A stretch of 64,000 bases of DNA from Marinomonas sp. MED121 (lineage in GTDB: Bacteria > Pseudomonadota > Gammaproteobacteria > Pseudomonadales > Marinomonadaceae): the NCBI RefSeq assembly GCF_000153025.1, contig NZ_CH672431.1, positions 18,837-82,836 on the forward strand. Reading direction: 5' to 3'. The position numbers and the translations under genes are program-made. How positions within the stretch are numbered: position 1 is the stretch's first letter; each line of letters begins with the position of its first letter. The notes below the pieces were generated by a model, which saw only the letters and a program-made list of their open reading frames with translations, was not told where the DNA came from and did not search any database. Positions 45,150 through 55,400 of this stretch are shown here, in pieces.

Positions 45150-47105
45150 ATGACTATTAAAACGCGTTTTTTAATTGCCCTCATTGCCAGTGTTTTATTA
45201 CCTGTTACCATTATTTCTGCGCTTGTAATTAATAATGTTAGAGATAATGCACTCGAAAGCTTTCAAAACAACAGTCAAGCCGAAATAGCCCACATAGATA
45301 CTGCCTTTACCCTCTATTTAAATGGGTTAGCCGAAGATGCTAGCTATTTAGCACAAAGCCAAACCATCAGGAACCTGGATAAGAGTGTCACTACCTACAT
45401 GGGTAAACCGGCAGCCATGATGACGCCAGATCAAAACTCTGAGGTTGAGCAAGCGGCTTATCAACTGATGAAAGAATTTGGTGAGTCACACCCAGATCTT
45501 GCTTATGTCTATTTAGGCATGGGCCATGGCGGTTATATTCAATGGCCAAAAGGCAATAATAGTAAAGACTACGACCCTAGAGTACGCCCTTGGTATCAAG
45601 TATCAGTTAACTCAACCACACCTGTTCGTGTTCCTGCCTATGCAGACCTACAATCCAACACACCGCTGCAGGATTACCTAGTCCGCTTTGAAGGCCAAGA
45701 CGGCGCTTTTGGTGCCATAGGTGTTGACGTCACGCTGGCCAAACTAACCGATATGGTTAAATCAGTGAAATTTGGCCAAGAAGGCTACGTGATGCTGATT
45801 GAAGATACAGGCAAGGTACTTGCTGACCCTTCAAACCCAGAAAACAACTTTAAAGAATTAACTGAAGTGAGCCCTTCACATGCAGAGCTTGCCAACAATG
45901 CATTTGGACTTTCTCGCGTAGACCTTGATGGCGAAACCTGGTTTGCCAATAAGTATGAATCTCCCGCTTTAGGCTGGAAGTTTATTGGTCTAGTACCAGC
46001 TAGCGAAGTCTATGAAAGTGCCAATAGTCTTACCCAATACATCATTATTATTGCTGTTATCATGGCGATTATCTTCACCTTTATTGGTTATGCCATTGTT
46101 GCTGTGGTTTCTAAACCTATGGCAATTATTACCAATGGCCTTGAAGATATCGCATCCGGCGGGGGTGACCTAACCCGCCGTCTTGATATTGAAAGCAAAG
46201 ATGAATCCGGTCATATGGCAAATGCCTTTAACCGCTTTGTTGAGTCTATTAGTATCTTGGTTGGCAAGATCAAAAACTCAAGCCAAGGGGTTAAAGATAT
46301 TGCGCAACAGTCACGGGACCTTTCAACCCAATTACATGATGTGGTTACTCATCAGGTCAGTGCAACAGACATGGTTTCAACCGCCTTTAACGAAATGGTG
46401 GCAACCGCTAATGAAGTGGCAACCAATTGTACCCAAGCAGCCTCAGCGGCTGATACGAGTCAAAAGCACGTACAAGAAGGTAATCAGCTAATTCTTAAAA
46501 CCGTCGACTCAGTGGGACATTTAGAAACAGCACTAAACGAATCTAATGCCGCGATGACAGTTTTATCTGAAGAGTCTCAGAATATCACCACTATTTTGGA
46601 TACCATCCGAGGTATCGCTGAACAAACTAACCTACTTGCTTTAAACGCAGCTATTGAGGCCGCACGTGCCGGTGAACAAGGTCGTGGGTTTGCGGTAGTT
46701 GCCGATGAAGTAAGGACCTTGGCTGGTAGAACAGCAGAATCAACGGAAGAAATTGATCGCTTATTAAGTCGCCTAAGAGGCCAGACAGAAAATGTAGCAG
46801 GTAAGTTAACTGCCAGTATCAGCCATGCATCTGAAACAGTTGAATCCACTCAGAAAACAAACACGGTTTTTGAAGCTATCATGGAGTCCGTTGTTACCAT
46901 ACGCGATATGACAACTCAAATTGCAGCCTCAGCGGAAGAACAACACCTAGTGGGTGAAGAGATCAATCGTAATATTATTGACATCCACGACGGCGCAACA
47001 AACGCCAAAGGCTTATCTGAAAATGTGGAAGAGACAGCCGAGCAGCTAACCATACTAGCGACGGACTTAGAAAAACTGGTATGTGAGTTTAAGTCTAACC
47101 ATTAA
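45150..47105 (+). CDS. Methyl-accepting chemotaxis protein with dCache sensor
   Basis: 651 residues from the ATG behind GGAGATTC. TM1 about 5-28; periplasmic double-Cache sensor about 30-290 (DPRVRPWYQ and [12 protein letters not shown] are dCache_1 signatures); TM2 about 298-320; HAMP to about 375; cytoplasmic signalling hairpin with the invariant tip [20 protein letters not shown] and [15 protein letters not shown]. It reports ligand binding to CheA/CheW. dCache receptors of this type usually bind amino acids or small organic acids; given neighbours, an amino acid or DMSP is conceivable but not shown. No other che genes nearby. Confidence 0.92.
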   Translation: MTIKTRFLIALIASVLLPVTIISALVINNVRDNALESFQNNSQAEIAHIDTAFTLYLNGLAEDASYLAQSQTIRNLDKSVTTYMGKPAAMMTPDQNSEVEQAAYQLMKEFGESHPDLAYVYLGMGHGGYIQWPKGNNSKDYDPRVRPWYQVSVNSTTPVRVPAYADLQSNTPLQDYLVRFEGQDGAFGAIGVDVTLAKLTDMVKSVKFGQEGYVMLIEDTGKVLADPSNPENNFKELTEVSPSHAELANNAFGLSRVDLDGETWFANKYESPALGWKFIGLVPASEVYESANSLTQYIIIIAVIMAIIFTFIGYAIVAVVSKPMAIITNGLEDIASGGGDLTRRLDIESKDESGHMANAFNRFVESISILVGKIKNSSQGVKDIAQQSRDLSTQLHDVVTHQVSATDMVSTAFNEMVATANEVATNCTQAASAADTSQKHVQEGNQLILKTVDSVGHLETALNESNAAMTVLSEESQNITTILDTIRGIAEQTNLLALNAAIEAARAGEQGRGFAVVADEVRTLAGRTAESTEEIDRLLSRLRGQTENVAGKLTASISHASETVESTQKTNTVFEAIMESVVTIRDMTTQIAASAEEQHLVGEEINRNIIDIHDGATNAKGLSENVEETAEQLTILATDLEKLVCEFKSNH

Positions 47106-47130
47106 AGACTCTTATTGTATAAGCAAAATC

Positions 47131-47168
47131 AAAGCCCTTTAGAACTCAATTCTAAGGGGCTTTTTTTA
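47131..47168 (+). terminator. Terminator after the chemoreceptor gene
   Basis: AAGCCCTTTAGAA pairs with TTCTAAGGGGCTT (one G-U) with a short loop and seven T residues after it. Confidence 0.93.
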
Positions 47169-47330
47169 TTCGCTAAAACAGCAATTTTTCATATAATTTA
47201 CAGATTAGATTCAACCTGTTCCCAAACAGTAACAGGGCATATTTTGAGCTAAGGCCGTATGCTATTTTTGCCTAGTAGCCAAAAATAAAGTATTGTAACC
47301 CGCGGCGAAAGCCCAGCCATTTATCAAGTC

Positions 47331-50300
47331 TTGCCTGTTATTTATGAGAGTATTATTTTGCATCGATTGAGTAGATATTTTACAGTTTGCTTATTACTCT
47401 TCATTAGCTTGGCATCCCAAGCAAACCCGCAAGCCAAAAATATTCTGATACTACTTTCTTACTCGGCTGATTTCCCATCCTATCCGGCCATCACACGCGC
47501 ATTTAACGAATCATTAACCGATCACAACCTAGACTTTGTTTACCTCAATAGTAAAAACAATTGGTCAGACGATTATCAAGCAATCACGCGTAATTTTTTA
47601 GAGCAGAGACAAGCTCTCTCGAAAGATAAAATAGACCTTATTATTACCTCTGATGATAATGCTTTAAGCTTTGTCAGAGATAATTACGATACCCTGTATC
47701 AAGACATTCCGATTGTCTTCATGGGCGTCAATGACGTGAACAAATTAAACTGGGCAAGAAAACAGCCTAATTTCACTGGATTTTATGAGGCCCCCTCTTT
47801 TACTGAGAACTTGCTGTTCGCACAAAATTTATTCCCAGATGCAGATACCATACATATCATTAATGATGCCTCGACTAGCACCAGAGCCAATACTAAACAG
47901 TTAATACGAGCAGCGAAATCACTCAATTTAAGCAACCATTTAAACTTCATTTCTTTAGTCGATTCAAATTGGAATCAGTTTGCTCAGCAGCTAAAAACAG
48001 TACCTAAAAGTGAGCCAATAATTCTCTTATCCGCTTTCATAGATAAAGAAGGACAACGTAAAACCTTCGATCAAGGCTTAAACTTAATCAAGGATAATAG
48101 CGACTCAGCCATCATCACTTTTTGGTCTCATGGCTTAGGAAAAGGGATTCTTGGCGGTCATATTATTAATGCCTATAAGCATGCTCAAGCGGCATCAGAT
48201 TATGCCAAAGCGATTTTAAAAGGCTCTAGTATTAGCCTTTTACCTATCATATATACCAGCCCAAATAGTAATGAATTTGATTATGGTGTGATTACTAAAC
48301 ACCAGCTCAATGCAGACCTTCTTCCGCTTGATACCAGCTTTCTTAATCCAGCTAAAAACATCATGCAAAATCTTTGGTTCATCATCATGCTGGTCAGCAT
48401 TATTTTGCTATTTTTGCTGTTGGCGATTACCTATTTGACCTTACAAATACGTCGTAGAACTCGGGCTGAATCTGCCCTACTTAGAGAAAAAGCCCTATTG
48501 GCAGGCATCATCAATACCATACCCGATCATATTGTTTACAAAAACACCAAGTTCCAATATCAAGTTTCTAATTCAGCCTTTGAAAGCTTTGTTAACTTAT
48601 CGAAAAGTAAATTAATTGGTAATGCAGATAAGGACTTATTCCAAAACAAGATTATTTCTCTTTTCCATCCTATGGACAGTAAAGTTGTTCAAACAGGGAA
48701 AGAAGTGCGCTGTACCGAATTTATTGACCTTGACCAAGGTGAAAGTGCTATCTTGGATATTATCAAAACCCCCTTTTATGATAATAAAGGTGTGCTCACC
48801 GGCATCATTAGTATTGCCCGCGATATCTCTCAATCCTATAAACAGCAAGAAGAAAATAGACTGTTAGCAACCTTCTTTAAACAATCATCTGAAGGCATGG
48901 TCATAGTCAGCAAACGGGGGCGAATTTTAACGGTCAATCCGGCATTGGTTAGTATGACAGGCTTTAGTCCAGAGCAGCTTATTGGTAGCAGCTTTCGCAA
49001 GGTGTTATCCAACGCGTCTTATCAAGCGTATCGCAGTATGAGCGTCGACCTTAAAAACGTGGGTAAATGGCAAGGGGAAATGGAATATATCACCTTATCT
49101 CAGCAGTCTCAGCCTGGCTGGGTAATTGCAACCAGTGTGTTAGACGAAAATGGTCAGATAAGTCATTTTGTCGCTTCATTTTCAGATATTAGTAAGCTCA
49201 AACGCTCACAACATAAACTTCAACATCTCGCACATCACGATGCCTTAACCGGCCTGCCAAACCGTACTTTTTTGACCCAAAAACTGTCAGGCATGATAAG
49301 TAATGCGAGAAAACAAGATAAACAACTTGCCGTCGCCTTCTTAGACCTAGATAGATTTAAGAATATTAATGACACCTTAGGTCACCTTTTTGGTGACAAG
49401 CTACTGCGTGTTATTGCACAGCGCATGTACAACCAACTTAAGGAAAATGAAGTCGTCGCGCGTATTGGCGGTGATGAGTTTATCCTAATATTAGATCCAA
49501 GTGATGGCCTAGAAGCACTTTCAGCTAGGCTCGAAGCGCTTAACCAGAAAATTCAAGAAATGGTGTATATCGACGGTAAAGAAATCATGACTTGCGCCAG
49601 TATTGGGGTCAGCCTTTATCCAGAAGATGGCACCAGTTCAGAGCTCTTATTCCAACATGCAGATACAGCCCTTTATAGTGCGAAAGAAGCGGGCCGAGCC
49701 ATGCACAAGTTATATGCCAGCTCACTTTCCATTCAGGCAAAAGAACGATTAGATATCGAAAGCCATCTAGCTAAAGCGCTCGAATACAAAGAAATGTCTT
49801 TAGTTTACCAGCCAATTTATGACTTCAAACAACAAAAGTTTGTCAAAGTCGAAGCCTTATTACGTTGGAATACGCCTAAGCTTGGACAAGTCCCTCCCGA
49901 TAAGTTTATCCCTATTGCAGAAGAAACAGGTGGGATTTTAACCATAGGTAACTGGGTGTTAGAAACAGCTTGTCGTACTATGGCGCAATGGCAACAAGCA
50001 AGCTGCCAGATCCAAAGAATTGCCGTTAATGTTTCTCGCATTCAGATTGCCAGACAAAATATTTTTGAAACCGTTAAAGAGATTCTCATACTGACCCAAT
50101 GCAAACCCCAATGGATTGAAATAGAAGTCACTGAGAGTGCCATCATGAATTTATCAAAAGAGGGTCTTAAACAGTTAACCCAGCTAAAAGAGTTTGGCGT
50201 GTCTATTTCGATAGATGATTTTGGCACAGGACAGTCTTCTTTATCCTCATTAAAAACCTTACCTGTCAGTACCTTAAAAATTGATAAATCCTTTGTACAG

Positions 50301-50567
50301 GACATGCCAGAGAATGAAAACGATGTGGAGATTGCGCGTCTGATTCTTCAAATGTCCAAGGTATTAAACGTCAGATCGGTCGCCGAAGGGGTGGAAACCA
50401 CAGAACAAGCACAGGTGCTGAAAAGTATGGGCTGTGACCTATGCCAAGGTTACCTATTCAGTAAGCCTTTATCAGAAGAAGCCTTAGCTAGCTTTATTAA
50501 CCACCCAACTTGGCTGCAGGACAAAGCAATTCAAGCTATCTCAGATGGCATAGACTACTCTATCTAA
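47331..50567 (+). CDS. Membrane GGDEF-EAL protein with periplasmic substrate-binding domain
   Basis: 1078 residues, a c-di-GMP enzyme. N-terminal signal/anchor (YFTVCLLLFISLASQA), then a periplasmic ABC-type substrate-binding domain (about 30-335: NILILLSYSADFPSYP), one TM helix near 345-370 (LWFIIMLVSIILLFLLLAI), two PAS domains (about 385-500 and 515-625), a GGDEF domain with intact RIGGDEFIL and an EAL domain with intact VEALLRW and later DDFGTGQSSLSSL and VAEGVE. Both activities may be live. Only TTG starts exist: 47331, or 47358, the latter with GAGAG before it. The 3' end overlaps convergent hutD by 8 bp. Confidence 0.88.
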   Translation: MPVIYESIILHRLSRYFTVCLLLFISLASQANPQAKNILILLSYSADFPSYPAITRAFNESLTDHNLDFVYLNSKNNWSDDYQAITRNFLEQRQALSKDKIDLIITSDDNALSFVRDNYDTLYQDIPIVFMGVNDVNKLNWARKQPNFTGFYEAPSFTENLLFAQNLFPDADTIHIINDASTSTRANTKQLIRAAKSLNLSNHLNFISLVDSNWNQFAQQLKTVPKSEPIILLSAFIDKEGQRKTFDQGLNLIKDNSDSAIITFWSHGLGKGILGGHIINAYKHAQAASDYAKAILKGSSISLLPIIYTSPNSNEFDYGVITKHQLNADLLPLDTSFLNPAKNIMQNLWFIIMLVSIILLFLLLAITYLTLQIRRRTRAESALLREKALLAGIINTIPDHIVYKNTKFQYQVSNSAFESFVNLSKSKLIGNADKDLFQNKIISLFHPMDSKVVQTGKEVRCTEFIDLDQGESAILDIIKTPFYDNKGVLTGIISIARDISQSYKQQEENRLLATFFKQSSEGMVIVSKRGRILTVNPALVSMTGFSPEQLIGSSFRKVLSNASYQAYRSMSVDLKNVGKWQGEMEYITLSQQSQPGWVIATSVLDENGQISHFVASFSDISKLKRSQHKLQHLAHHDALTGLPNRTFLTQKLSGMISNARKQDKQLAVAFLDLDRFKNINDTLGHLFGDKLLRVIAQRMYNQLKENEVVARIGGDEFILILDPSDGLEALSARLEALNQKIQEMVYIDGKEIMTCASIGVSLYPEDGTSSELLFQHADTALYSAKEAGRAMHKLYASSLSIQAKERLDIESHLAKALEYKEMSLVYQPIYDFKQQKFVKVEALLRWNTPKLGQVPPDKFIPIAEETGGILTIGNWVLETACRTMAQWQQASCQIQRIAVNVSRIQIARQNIFETVKEILILTQCKPQWIEIEVTESAIMNLSKEGLKQLTQLKEFGVSISIDDFGTGQSSLSSLKTLPVSTLKIDKSFVQDMPENENDVEIARLILQMSKVLNVRSVAEGVETTEQAQVLKSMGCDLCQGYLFSKPLSEEALASFINHPTWLQDKAIQAISDGIDYSI

Positions 50568-51153
50568 CAAGTCTTTCATCCGCGCTGATCTTAATGAATA
50601 CACCCGCACCTTTATGCAACTGATAGTCGCTTTTTTCATCCATAATCAAAAAGCTATCCTTGGGCATAATTAGCTCTTTCGCTCCTTGATCCACTGAGAT
50701 GTTAGACACCTGATTCGCATAATAATAGGCTTGTTGGCCAGCTTGATTCAACACATCACTAGAAGCATAAACGGCCTGCACAAGGGCTTTAGTATCGTCT
50801 CGCCTCACCATAATATTCAAGTCTTCAATGGCACCATCTAGCAACTCTGATGTCGTCATGTCACCACCATAAAAAGTGGCGATATCCAACTCATGCAATA
50901 GATCATCATGGGTCACATGCCCTTGTTCTGACTGATGAACTAAACGCATACCTTTACCCGCTATCAAAACCAAATGTCGTTCTAACCCTGAGAAGTCTGA
51001 AAAAACACCTGACTCAGACACCGCTGCCTGACTAATACGAAATTTCACGCCTTTATCATCTTCAAGCTTAAGCAGCTCTAATGTTTCACCCTTGCCATTT
51101 TTCCATGGCATACGACGAAATTGCGCCTGAGTAATCAATGTTTCTTGTGTCAT
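50560..51153 (-). CDS. hutD: HutD family protein
   Basis: 197 residues, cupin-fold HutD family: FRRMPWKNGKGETLEL, FSDFSGLERHLVLIAGKGM and FYGGDMTTSELLDGAIEDLNIM are its conserved blocks. In Pseudomonas HutD is needed for full fitness on histidine and is thought to bind urocanate or formylglutamate and tune hut expression; no catalytic role is proven. Located directly downstream of hutF (29-bp gap), both minus strand, probably co-transcribed from the operator region shared with hutC. Confidence 0.9.
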   Translation of the reverse strand: MTQETLITQAQFRRMPWKNGKGETLELLKLEDDKGVKFRISQAAVSESGVFSDFSGLERHLVLIAGKGMRLVHQSEQGHVTHDDLLHELDIATFYGGDMTTSELLDGAIEDLNIMVRRDDTKALVQAVYASSDVLNQAGQQAYYYANQVSNISVDQGAKELIMPKDSFLIMDEKSDYQLHKGAGVFIKISADERLVR

Positions 51154-51182
51154 AAATGAGTTCCTATTTAACGCCTAAATAT

Positions 51183-52571
51183 TTAGTTAAAAAGTCGTTT
51201 TAACAAGGCGGTAAATTCAAGATTAGATTGGGTTTCAGCCTGATGTTTAAAGTCGTTGATGACCTGATTACCCGCCACATACACATGGCGAATCAAGTTT
51301 TCATTAGTGGCGAATAACCAGCGATTAAGCAGGTCTTCATTCTTACTGGCGGCAATAAAAGGATGGCGATTATCCAGCACCATAAAGTCCGCTCTATTAC
51401 CCAATTCTAGCCCTAAAGCCACCTGACAAGCTTGGTTGCCCCCTTGTCTCGCTGCCTGAAATAGATAATCACCCACATGATGCTCACCTTCTGTATAGAG
51501 ACGATTACGCTGCTCGTCCCTAAAGCGCTGGCTATATTCCAATGTTCTCAACTCTTCTACTAATGAAAGGCTCACATGACTATCTGAACCTATACCCCAA
51601 CGACCACCTTGAGCGATATAATCCACTCCGGGGAAAATGCCATCACCCAAATTCGCTTCGGTTGTTGGACATAAGCCCGCCACAGCACCCGATTTGGCAA
51701 TGGCTGTGACTTCATTTTGATCAAGATGAGTGGCATGTACTAAACACCAACGCTCATCCAAACCTATCTCATTTGCAAGCCACTGCACAGGGCGTTGACC
51801 ACTAAAACTAATGCTGTCTCGCACTTCTTTTTGCTGCTCAGCAATGTGGATATGGATAGGCATTGTCTTATTAGACGCCTTATTAGATGTCTTATCTAAT
51901 GCCCCCATGACATCTTGAATTTGCCCTTGAGTCACGGCACGAAGAGAGTGAAAGCAACCCCCCATCTTATGCAGTTTATGGCCAGCTAAAGAAGCTTGGC
52001 TTGCTTGGTGCAAAGCCAAATATTGCTCAGTGCTATTGATAAAACGAGCTTGGCCTTCATTTGGTGTTTGGCCACCAAAACCAGAATGGCTATAAAGCAC
52101 AGGCAATAGAGTGACACCAAGCCCTGCTTGATCACCAGCTTGAGCGAGTTGTAGACCCATTTCATTTAGCTGATTATAGGCCCGCCCTTTTGGGTCATGG
52201 TGAAGATAATTAAACTCTGCCACCTGAGTGTAACCCGCCTTCAACATATCAATATAAAGCTGAGTCGCAATAATGCGTACATCATCAGGGGTGAGCTTAT
52301 GTACCATCTTATACATAAGGTCACGCCAGCTCCAAAAGCTATCATTAGGGTTTAAACTCACTTCCGCCATGCCCGCCATAGCGCGCTGAAAAGCATGGGA
52401 ATGCAGGTTGACTAGGCTAGGTAAAGTGGGGCCAGAAAGCAAAGTTGCGCCTTCAGCACTCGCGTCGCTACTTAGGCCCTTAATCAGGCCATTTTCTACT
52501 TCAATTCGGACATTCGTTTTCCAACCTTGGGGAAATAAAGCCTGTTCGGCAAAGTAGACTTGGCGTGTCAT
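51183..52571 (-). CDS. hutF: Formimidoylglutamate deiminase
   Basis: About 462 residues, zinc amidohydrolase superfamily. It deiminates N-formimino-L-glutamate to N-formyl-L-glutamate plus ammonia, step four of the five-step hut route. Metal ligands: His pair in LPSLVNLHSHAFQRAM, His in IHIHIAEQQKEV, His in CLVHATHLD and Asp in GIGSDSHVSL. The ATG (MTRQVYFAEQ) follows GGAGA; an in-frame ATG 15 bp upstream has no ribosome site. It diverges from hutC with a HutC-type operator between. Confidence 0.93.
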   Translation of the reverse strand: MTRQVYFAEQALFPQGWKTNVRIEVENGLIKGLSSDASAEGATLLSGPTLPSLVNLHSHAFQRAMAGMAEVSLNPNDSFWSWRDLMYKMVHKLTPDDVRIIATQLYIDMLKAGYTQVAEFNYLHHDPKGRAYNQLNEMGLQLAQAGDQAGLGVTLLPVLYSHSGFGGQTPNEGQARFINSTEQYLALHQASQASLAGHKLHKMGGCFHSLRAVTQGQIQDVMGALDKTSNKASNKTMPIHIHIAEQQKEVRDSISFSGQRPVQWLANEIGLDERWCLVHATHLDQNEVTAIAKSGAVAGLCPTTEANLGDGIFPGVDYIAQGGRWGIGSDSHVSLSLVEELRTLEYSQRFRDEQRNRLYTEGEHHVGDYLFQAARQGGNQACQVALGLELGNRADFMVLDNRHPFIAASKNEDLLNRWLFATNENLIRHVYVAGNQVINDFKHQAETQSNLEFTALLKRLFN

Positions 52572-52622
52572 CAGGGTCTCCGGCATTAAATTATGAGTCG
52601 TTTTCAGTGTAGCGGAAACAAA

Positions 52623-52636
52623 CTTGTCTATACAAG
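52623..52636. promoter_or_regulatory. HutC operator between hutF and hutC
   Basis: CTTGTCTATACAAG is a near-perfect palindrome of the kind bound by HutC (GntR family, CTTGTA-type arms). It lies 52 bp before hutF and 97 bp before hutC, so it can control both directions. The same 14-mer, inverted and with one change, recurs before hutU. Confidence 0.8.
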
Positions 52637-52649
52637 TATAATTTTATCC

Positions 52650-52677
52650 TATACCAGTTTTTAAATATCTGGGTATA
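52650..52677. promoter_or_regulatory. Second palindrome in the hutF-hutC control region
   Basis: TATACCAG faces CTGGGTATA across 11 bp. The right arm runs into TATAATT, a good -10 box for hutC. It may be a second protein site or simply part of the promoter. Confidence 0.4.
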
Positions 52678-52732
52678 ATTCAAGCTAACATATTCATTCG
52701 TACAGCTTTTACGCAATTACTAAGGTTTTAAC

Positions 52733-53488
52733 ATGGTCGATACCGCCACCAGCATGATGGACAGCTTATCTAAGACAATCGAAGATTCGCCCGCCCCTAT
52801 TTATGCCAGAGTTAAGCAGGCTATCTGCCATAAGATTAACAGCGGAGAATGGCAGGCTGACCAAAGGGTTCCCTCTGAATCAGAAATGGTAAAAGCACTG
52901 AGTGTTAGCCGCATGACAGTGAACCGTGCTCTGCGTGAATTAACTGACGAAGGCGTACTGGTGAGACAGCAAGGTGTTGGCACCTTTGTAGCCCAGAAAA
53001 AGGCCCATTCAGCCCTGTTTGAAGTGCATAACATTGCCGATGAAATCGCTGCCCGCGGTCACACTCATAAGGCGCAACTCATTGAGATAACACGCGCTAA
53101 AGCCAATATGGAAGAGGCGATGAACCTAGGAGTGCGCACTAATCACAGTATTTTTCGCGCTACGATTTTGCACTTTGAGAACGAACTTCCTATCCAGATA
53201 GAAGAAAGAGTCGTTAATGCCAGTTTAGCGCCAGACTATGATAAACAAGACTTCCAGCTGAATACGGCTTACGACTACCTAATGAAAGTAGCCCCAATGA
53301 CAGAGGGTGAGCACCTAGTTGAAGCCGTTATTGCCAGCCCTAAAGAATGTGAACTACTTGCTATCAATGCCAGTGAACCTTGTCTGCAAATCAAACGTCG
53401 CACCTGGTCAAAAGACAAACTTGTCACCACGGCCAGACTGTTATCCCCTGGCTCTCGTTTCCAATTATTCGGTCATTTTGGTCGCTAA
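52733..53488 (+). CDS. hutC: Histidine utilisation repressor HutC
   Basis: 251 residues, GntR family. The winged helix-turn-helix is at about 18-90 (PAPIYARVKQAICHKINSGEW, VPSESEMVKALSVSRMTVNRALRELTDEG), the UTRA effector domain from about 105 (FEVHNIADEIAARG onwards). HutC represses hut genes and releases on urocanate. Two matching palindromes, one just upstream and one before hutU, are its likely sites. Divergent from hutFD and followed by a strong terminator before hutU, so it is separately transcribed. Confidence 0.93.
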   Translation: MVDTATSMMDSLSKTIEDSPAPIYARVKQAICHKINSGEWQADQRVPSESEMVKALSVSRMTVNRALRELTDEGVLVRQQGVGTFVAQKKAHSALFEVHNIADEIAARGHTHKAQLIEITRAKANMEEAMNLGVRTNHSIFRATILHFENELPIQIEERVVNASLAPDYDKQDFQLNTAYDYLMKVAPMTEGEHLVEAVIASPKECELLAINASEPCLQIKRRTWSKDKLVTTARLLSPGSRFQLFGHFGR

Positions 53489-53560
53489 GCGTATTTTAAG
53501 CAGTTAAATTTCTCTTACTAATCAGATAGTTGAAACCTATAAATTAAAGCGCAAAAGAGG

Positions 53561-53592
53561 AGTAAAGCTGTTTGGCTTTACTTTTTTTTTCG
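53561..53592 (+). terminator. Terminator between hutC and hutU
   Basis: AGTAAAGC and GCTTTACT form a perfect 8-bp stem with a 6-base loop and run into nine T residues. Confidence 0.93.
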
Positions 53593-53649
53593 CTTTTTTT
53601 AAGAGAGGGTATTGCGCTCTCTAGGCTTTGCTCTTATTGTTCATAACAA

Positions 53650-53663
53650 CTTGTATAGACATG
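53650..53663 (+). promoter_or_regulatory. HutC operator upstream of hutU
   Basis: CTTGTATAGACATG matches, in inverted orientation and 13 of 14 positions, the palindrome between hutF and hutC. It ends 19 bp before the hutU ATG, positioned to block the hutUH promoter or initiating polymerase. Confidence 0.75.
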
Positions 53664-53681
53664 TATGTAGGTGAGATAAGA

Positions 53682-55376
53682 ATGACTGAACAAAATCGCT
53701 TTCGTGCTGGCACTGTTAAAGCAGCAACAGGAACAGAACTAACCGCCAAATCTTGGCTAACTGAAGCGCCTATGCGCATGCTAATGAACAACCTAGATCC
53801 TGAGGTTGCTGAAAACCCAGAAGAATTGGTTGTTTATGGCGGCATTGGCCGCGCAGCTCGTAACTGGGAGTGCTATGACAAGATTGTTGAGTCACTCACC
53901 GATCTAGAAGAAGATCAAACCTTACTTGTACAATCCGGTAAGCCTGTCGGCGTTTTCCAAACACACAAAAATGCTCCTAGAGTACTCATTGCAAACTCAA
54001 ACCTAGTACCACACTGGGCGAACTGGGAGCATTTTAACGAACTAGATGCCAAAGGTTTGGCTATGTATGGCCAAATGACAGCGGGCTCTTGGATCTATAT
54101 TGGTAGCCAAGGCATAGTGCAAGGCACATACGAGACCTTTGTTGAAGCGGGCCGTCAACACTACAATGGCGAACTTGCAGGCCGTTGGGTTCTGACCGCA
54201 GGTCTTGGTGGCATGGGTGGTGCTCAGCCATTGGCCGCAACCCTAGCAGGCGCTTGCTCACTAAACATTGAATGCCAACAAAGCCGTATCGACTTCCGTC
54301 TAAACACCCGCTACCTAGACGAGCAAGCAACCGATCTAGATGACGCACTTGCTCGCATCAAGAAATACACAGACTTAGGTGAAGCTCGCTCTATTGGTTT
54401 ATGCGCCAATGCAGCTGATGTACTGCCTGAACTTGTTCGTCGTGGTGTTCGCCCTGATATGGTAACAGACCAAACCTCAGCCCATGACCCGTTAAACGGT
54501 TACCTACCACAGAACATGAGCTGGGAAACTTACCGTGAACAAGCGATTAGCGCACCAGAAGCAACCGTAAAAGCGGCGAAAGTATCGATGGCAGAACACG
54601 TTAAAGCCATGCTCGCTTTCCAAGAAATGGGCATTCCGACTTTTGACTATGGTAACAACATTCGCCAAATGGCTTTGGAAGAAGGGGTAGATAATGCCTT
54701 TGATTTTCCTGGTTTCGTGCCGGCTTATATTCGCCCTCTTTTTTGTCGTGGCGTTGGACCATTTCGTTGGGCAGCACTGTCTGGTAACCCAGAAGATATT
54801 TATAAGACAGATGCTAAAGTGAAAGAATTAATCGCCGATGATGCTCACCTACACAACTGGTTAGACATGGCCCGCGAGCGTATTCAGTTCCAAGGTTTGC
54901 CAGCACGTATTTGTTGGGTAGGTCTTGGTCAAAGAGCAAAACTCGGGCTAGCCTTTAATGAAATGGTACGCTCGGGTGAATTATCAGCACCGGTTGTTAT
55001 CGGTCGTGACCACCTAGATTCCGGCTCAGTTGCCAGCCCTAACCGTGAAACAGAAGCCATGCAGGATGGTTCAGATGCCGTATCTGATTGGCCATTATTG
55101 AATGCCCTATTAAACACAGCATCAGGTGCCACTTGGGTTTCTTTACACCATGGCGGTGGCGTTGGCATGGGCTTCTCGCAACACTCAGGCATGGTAATCG
55201 TGGCAGATGGTAGTGATGATGCAGCAGAACGTATTGCTCGCGTACTCACCAATGATCCAGGTACAGGTGTGATGCGCCACGCAGATGCAGGCTATGATAT
55301 CGCCATCAACTGCGCCAAAGAACAAGGCTTAAACCTGCCTATGGTTGAAGCAACACAAACAAATAAAACAAAATAA
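53682..55376 (+). CDS. hutU: Urocanate hydratase
   Basis: 564 residues against about 556 in Pseudomonas. It adds water to urocanate to give 4-imidazolone-5-propionate, with tightly bound NAD+ as electrophile. NAD-loop [24 protein letters not shown], the region [12 protein letters not shown] and the Cys-containing [12 protein letters not shown] are family hallmarks. The ATG after GGTGAGATAAG is used; an upstream in-frame ATG would overlap the HutC operator. hutH follows 24 bp later, giving a hutUH operon. Confidence 0.96.
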   Translation: MTEQNRFRAGTVKAATGTELTAKSWLTEAPMRMLMNNLDPEVAENPEELVVYGGIGRAARNWECYDKIVESLTDLEEDQTLLVQSGKPVGVFQTHKNAPRVLIANSNLVPHWANWEHFNELDAKGLAMYGQMTAGSWIYIGSQGIVQGTYETFVEAGRQHYNGELAGRWVLTAGLGGMGGAQPLAATLAGACSLNIECQQSRIDFRLNTRYLDEQATDLDDALARIKKYTDLGEARSIGLCANAADVLPELVRRGVRPDMVTDQTSAHDPLNGYLPQNMSWETYREQAISAPEATVKAAKVSMAEHVKAMLAFQEMGIPTFDYGNNIRQMALEEGVDNAFDFPGFVPAYIRPLFCRGVGPFRWAALSGNPEDIYKTDAKVKELIADDAHLHNWLDMARERIQFQGLPARICWVGLGQRAKLGLAFNEMVRSGELSAPVVIGRDHLDSGSVASPNRETEAMQDGSDAVSDWPLLNALLNTASGATWVSLHHGGGVGMGFSQHSGMVIVADGSDDAAERIARVLTNDPGTGVMRHADAGYDIAINCAKEQGLNLPMVEATQTNKTK

Positions 55377-55400
55377 GAAACCTTGCGGAGAAGCAAATTC

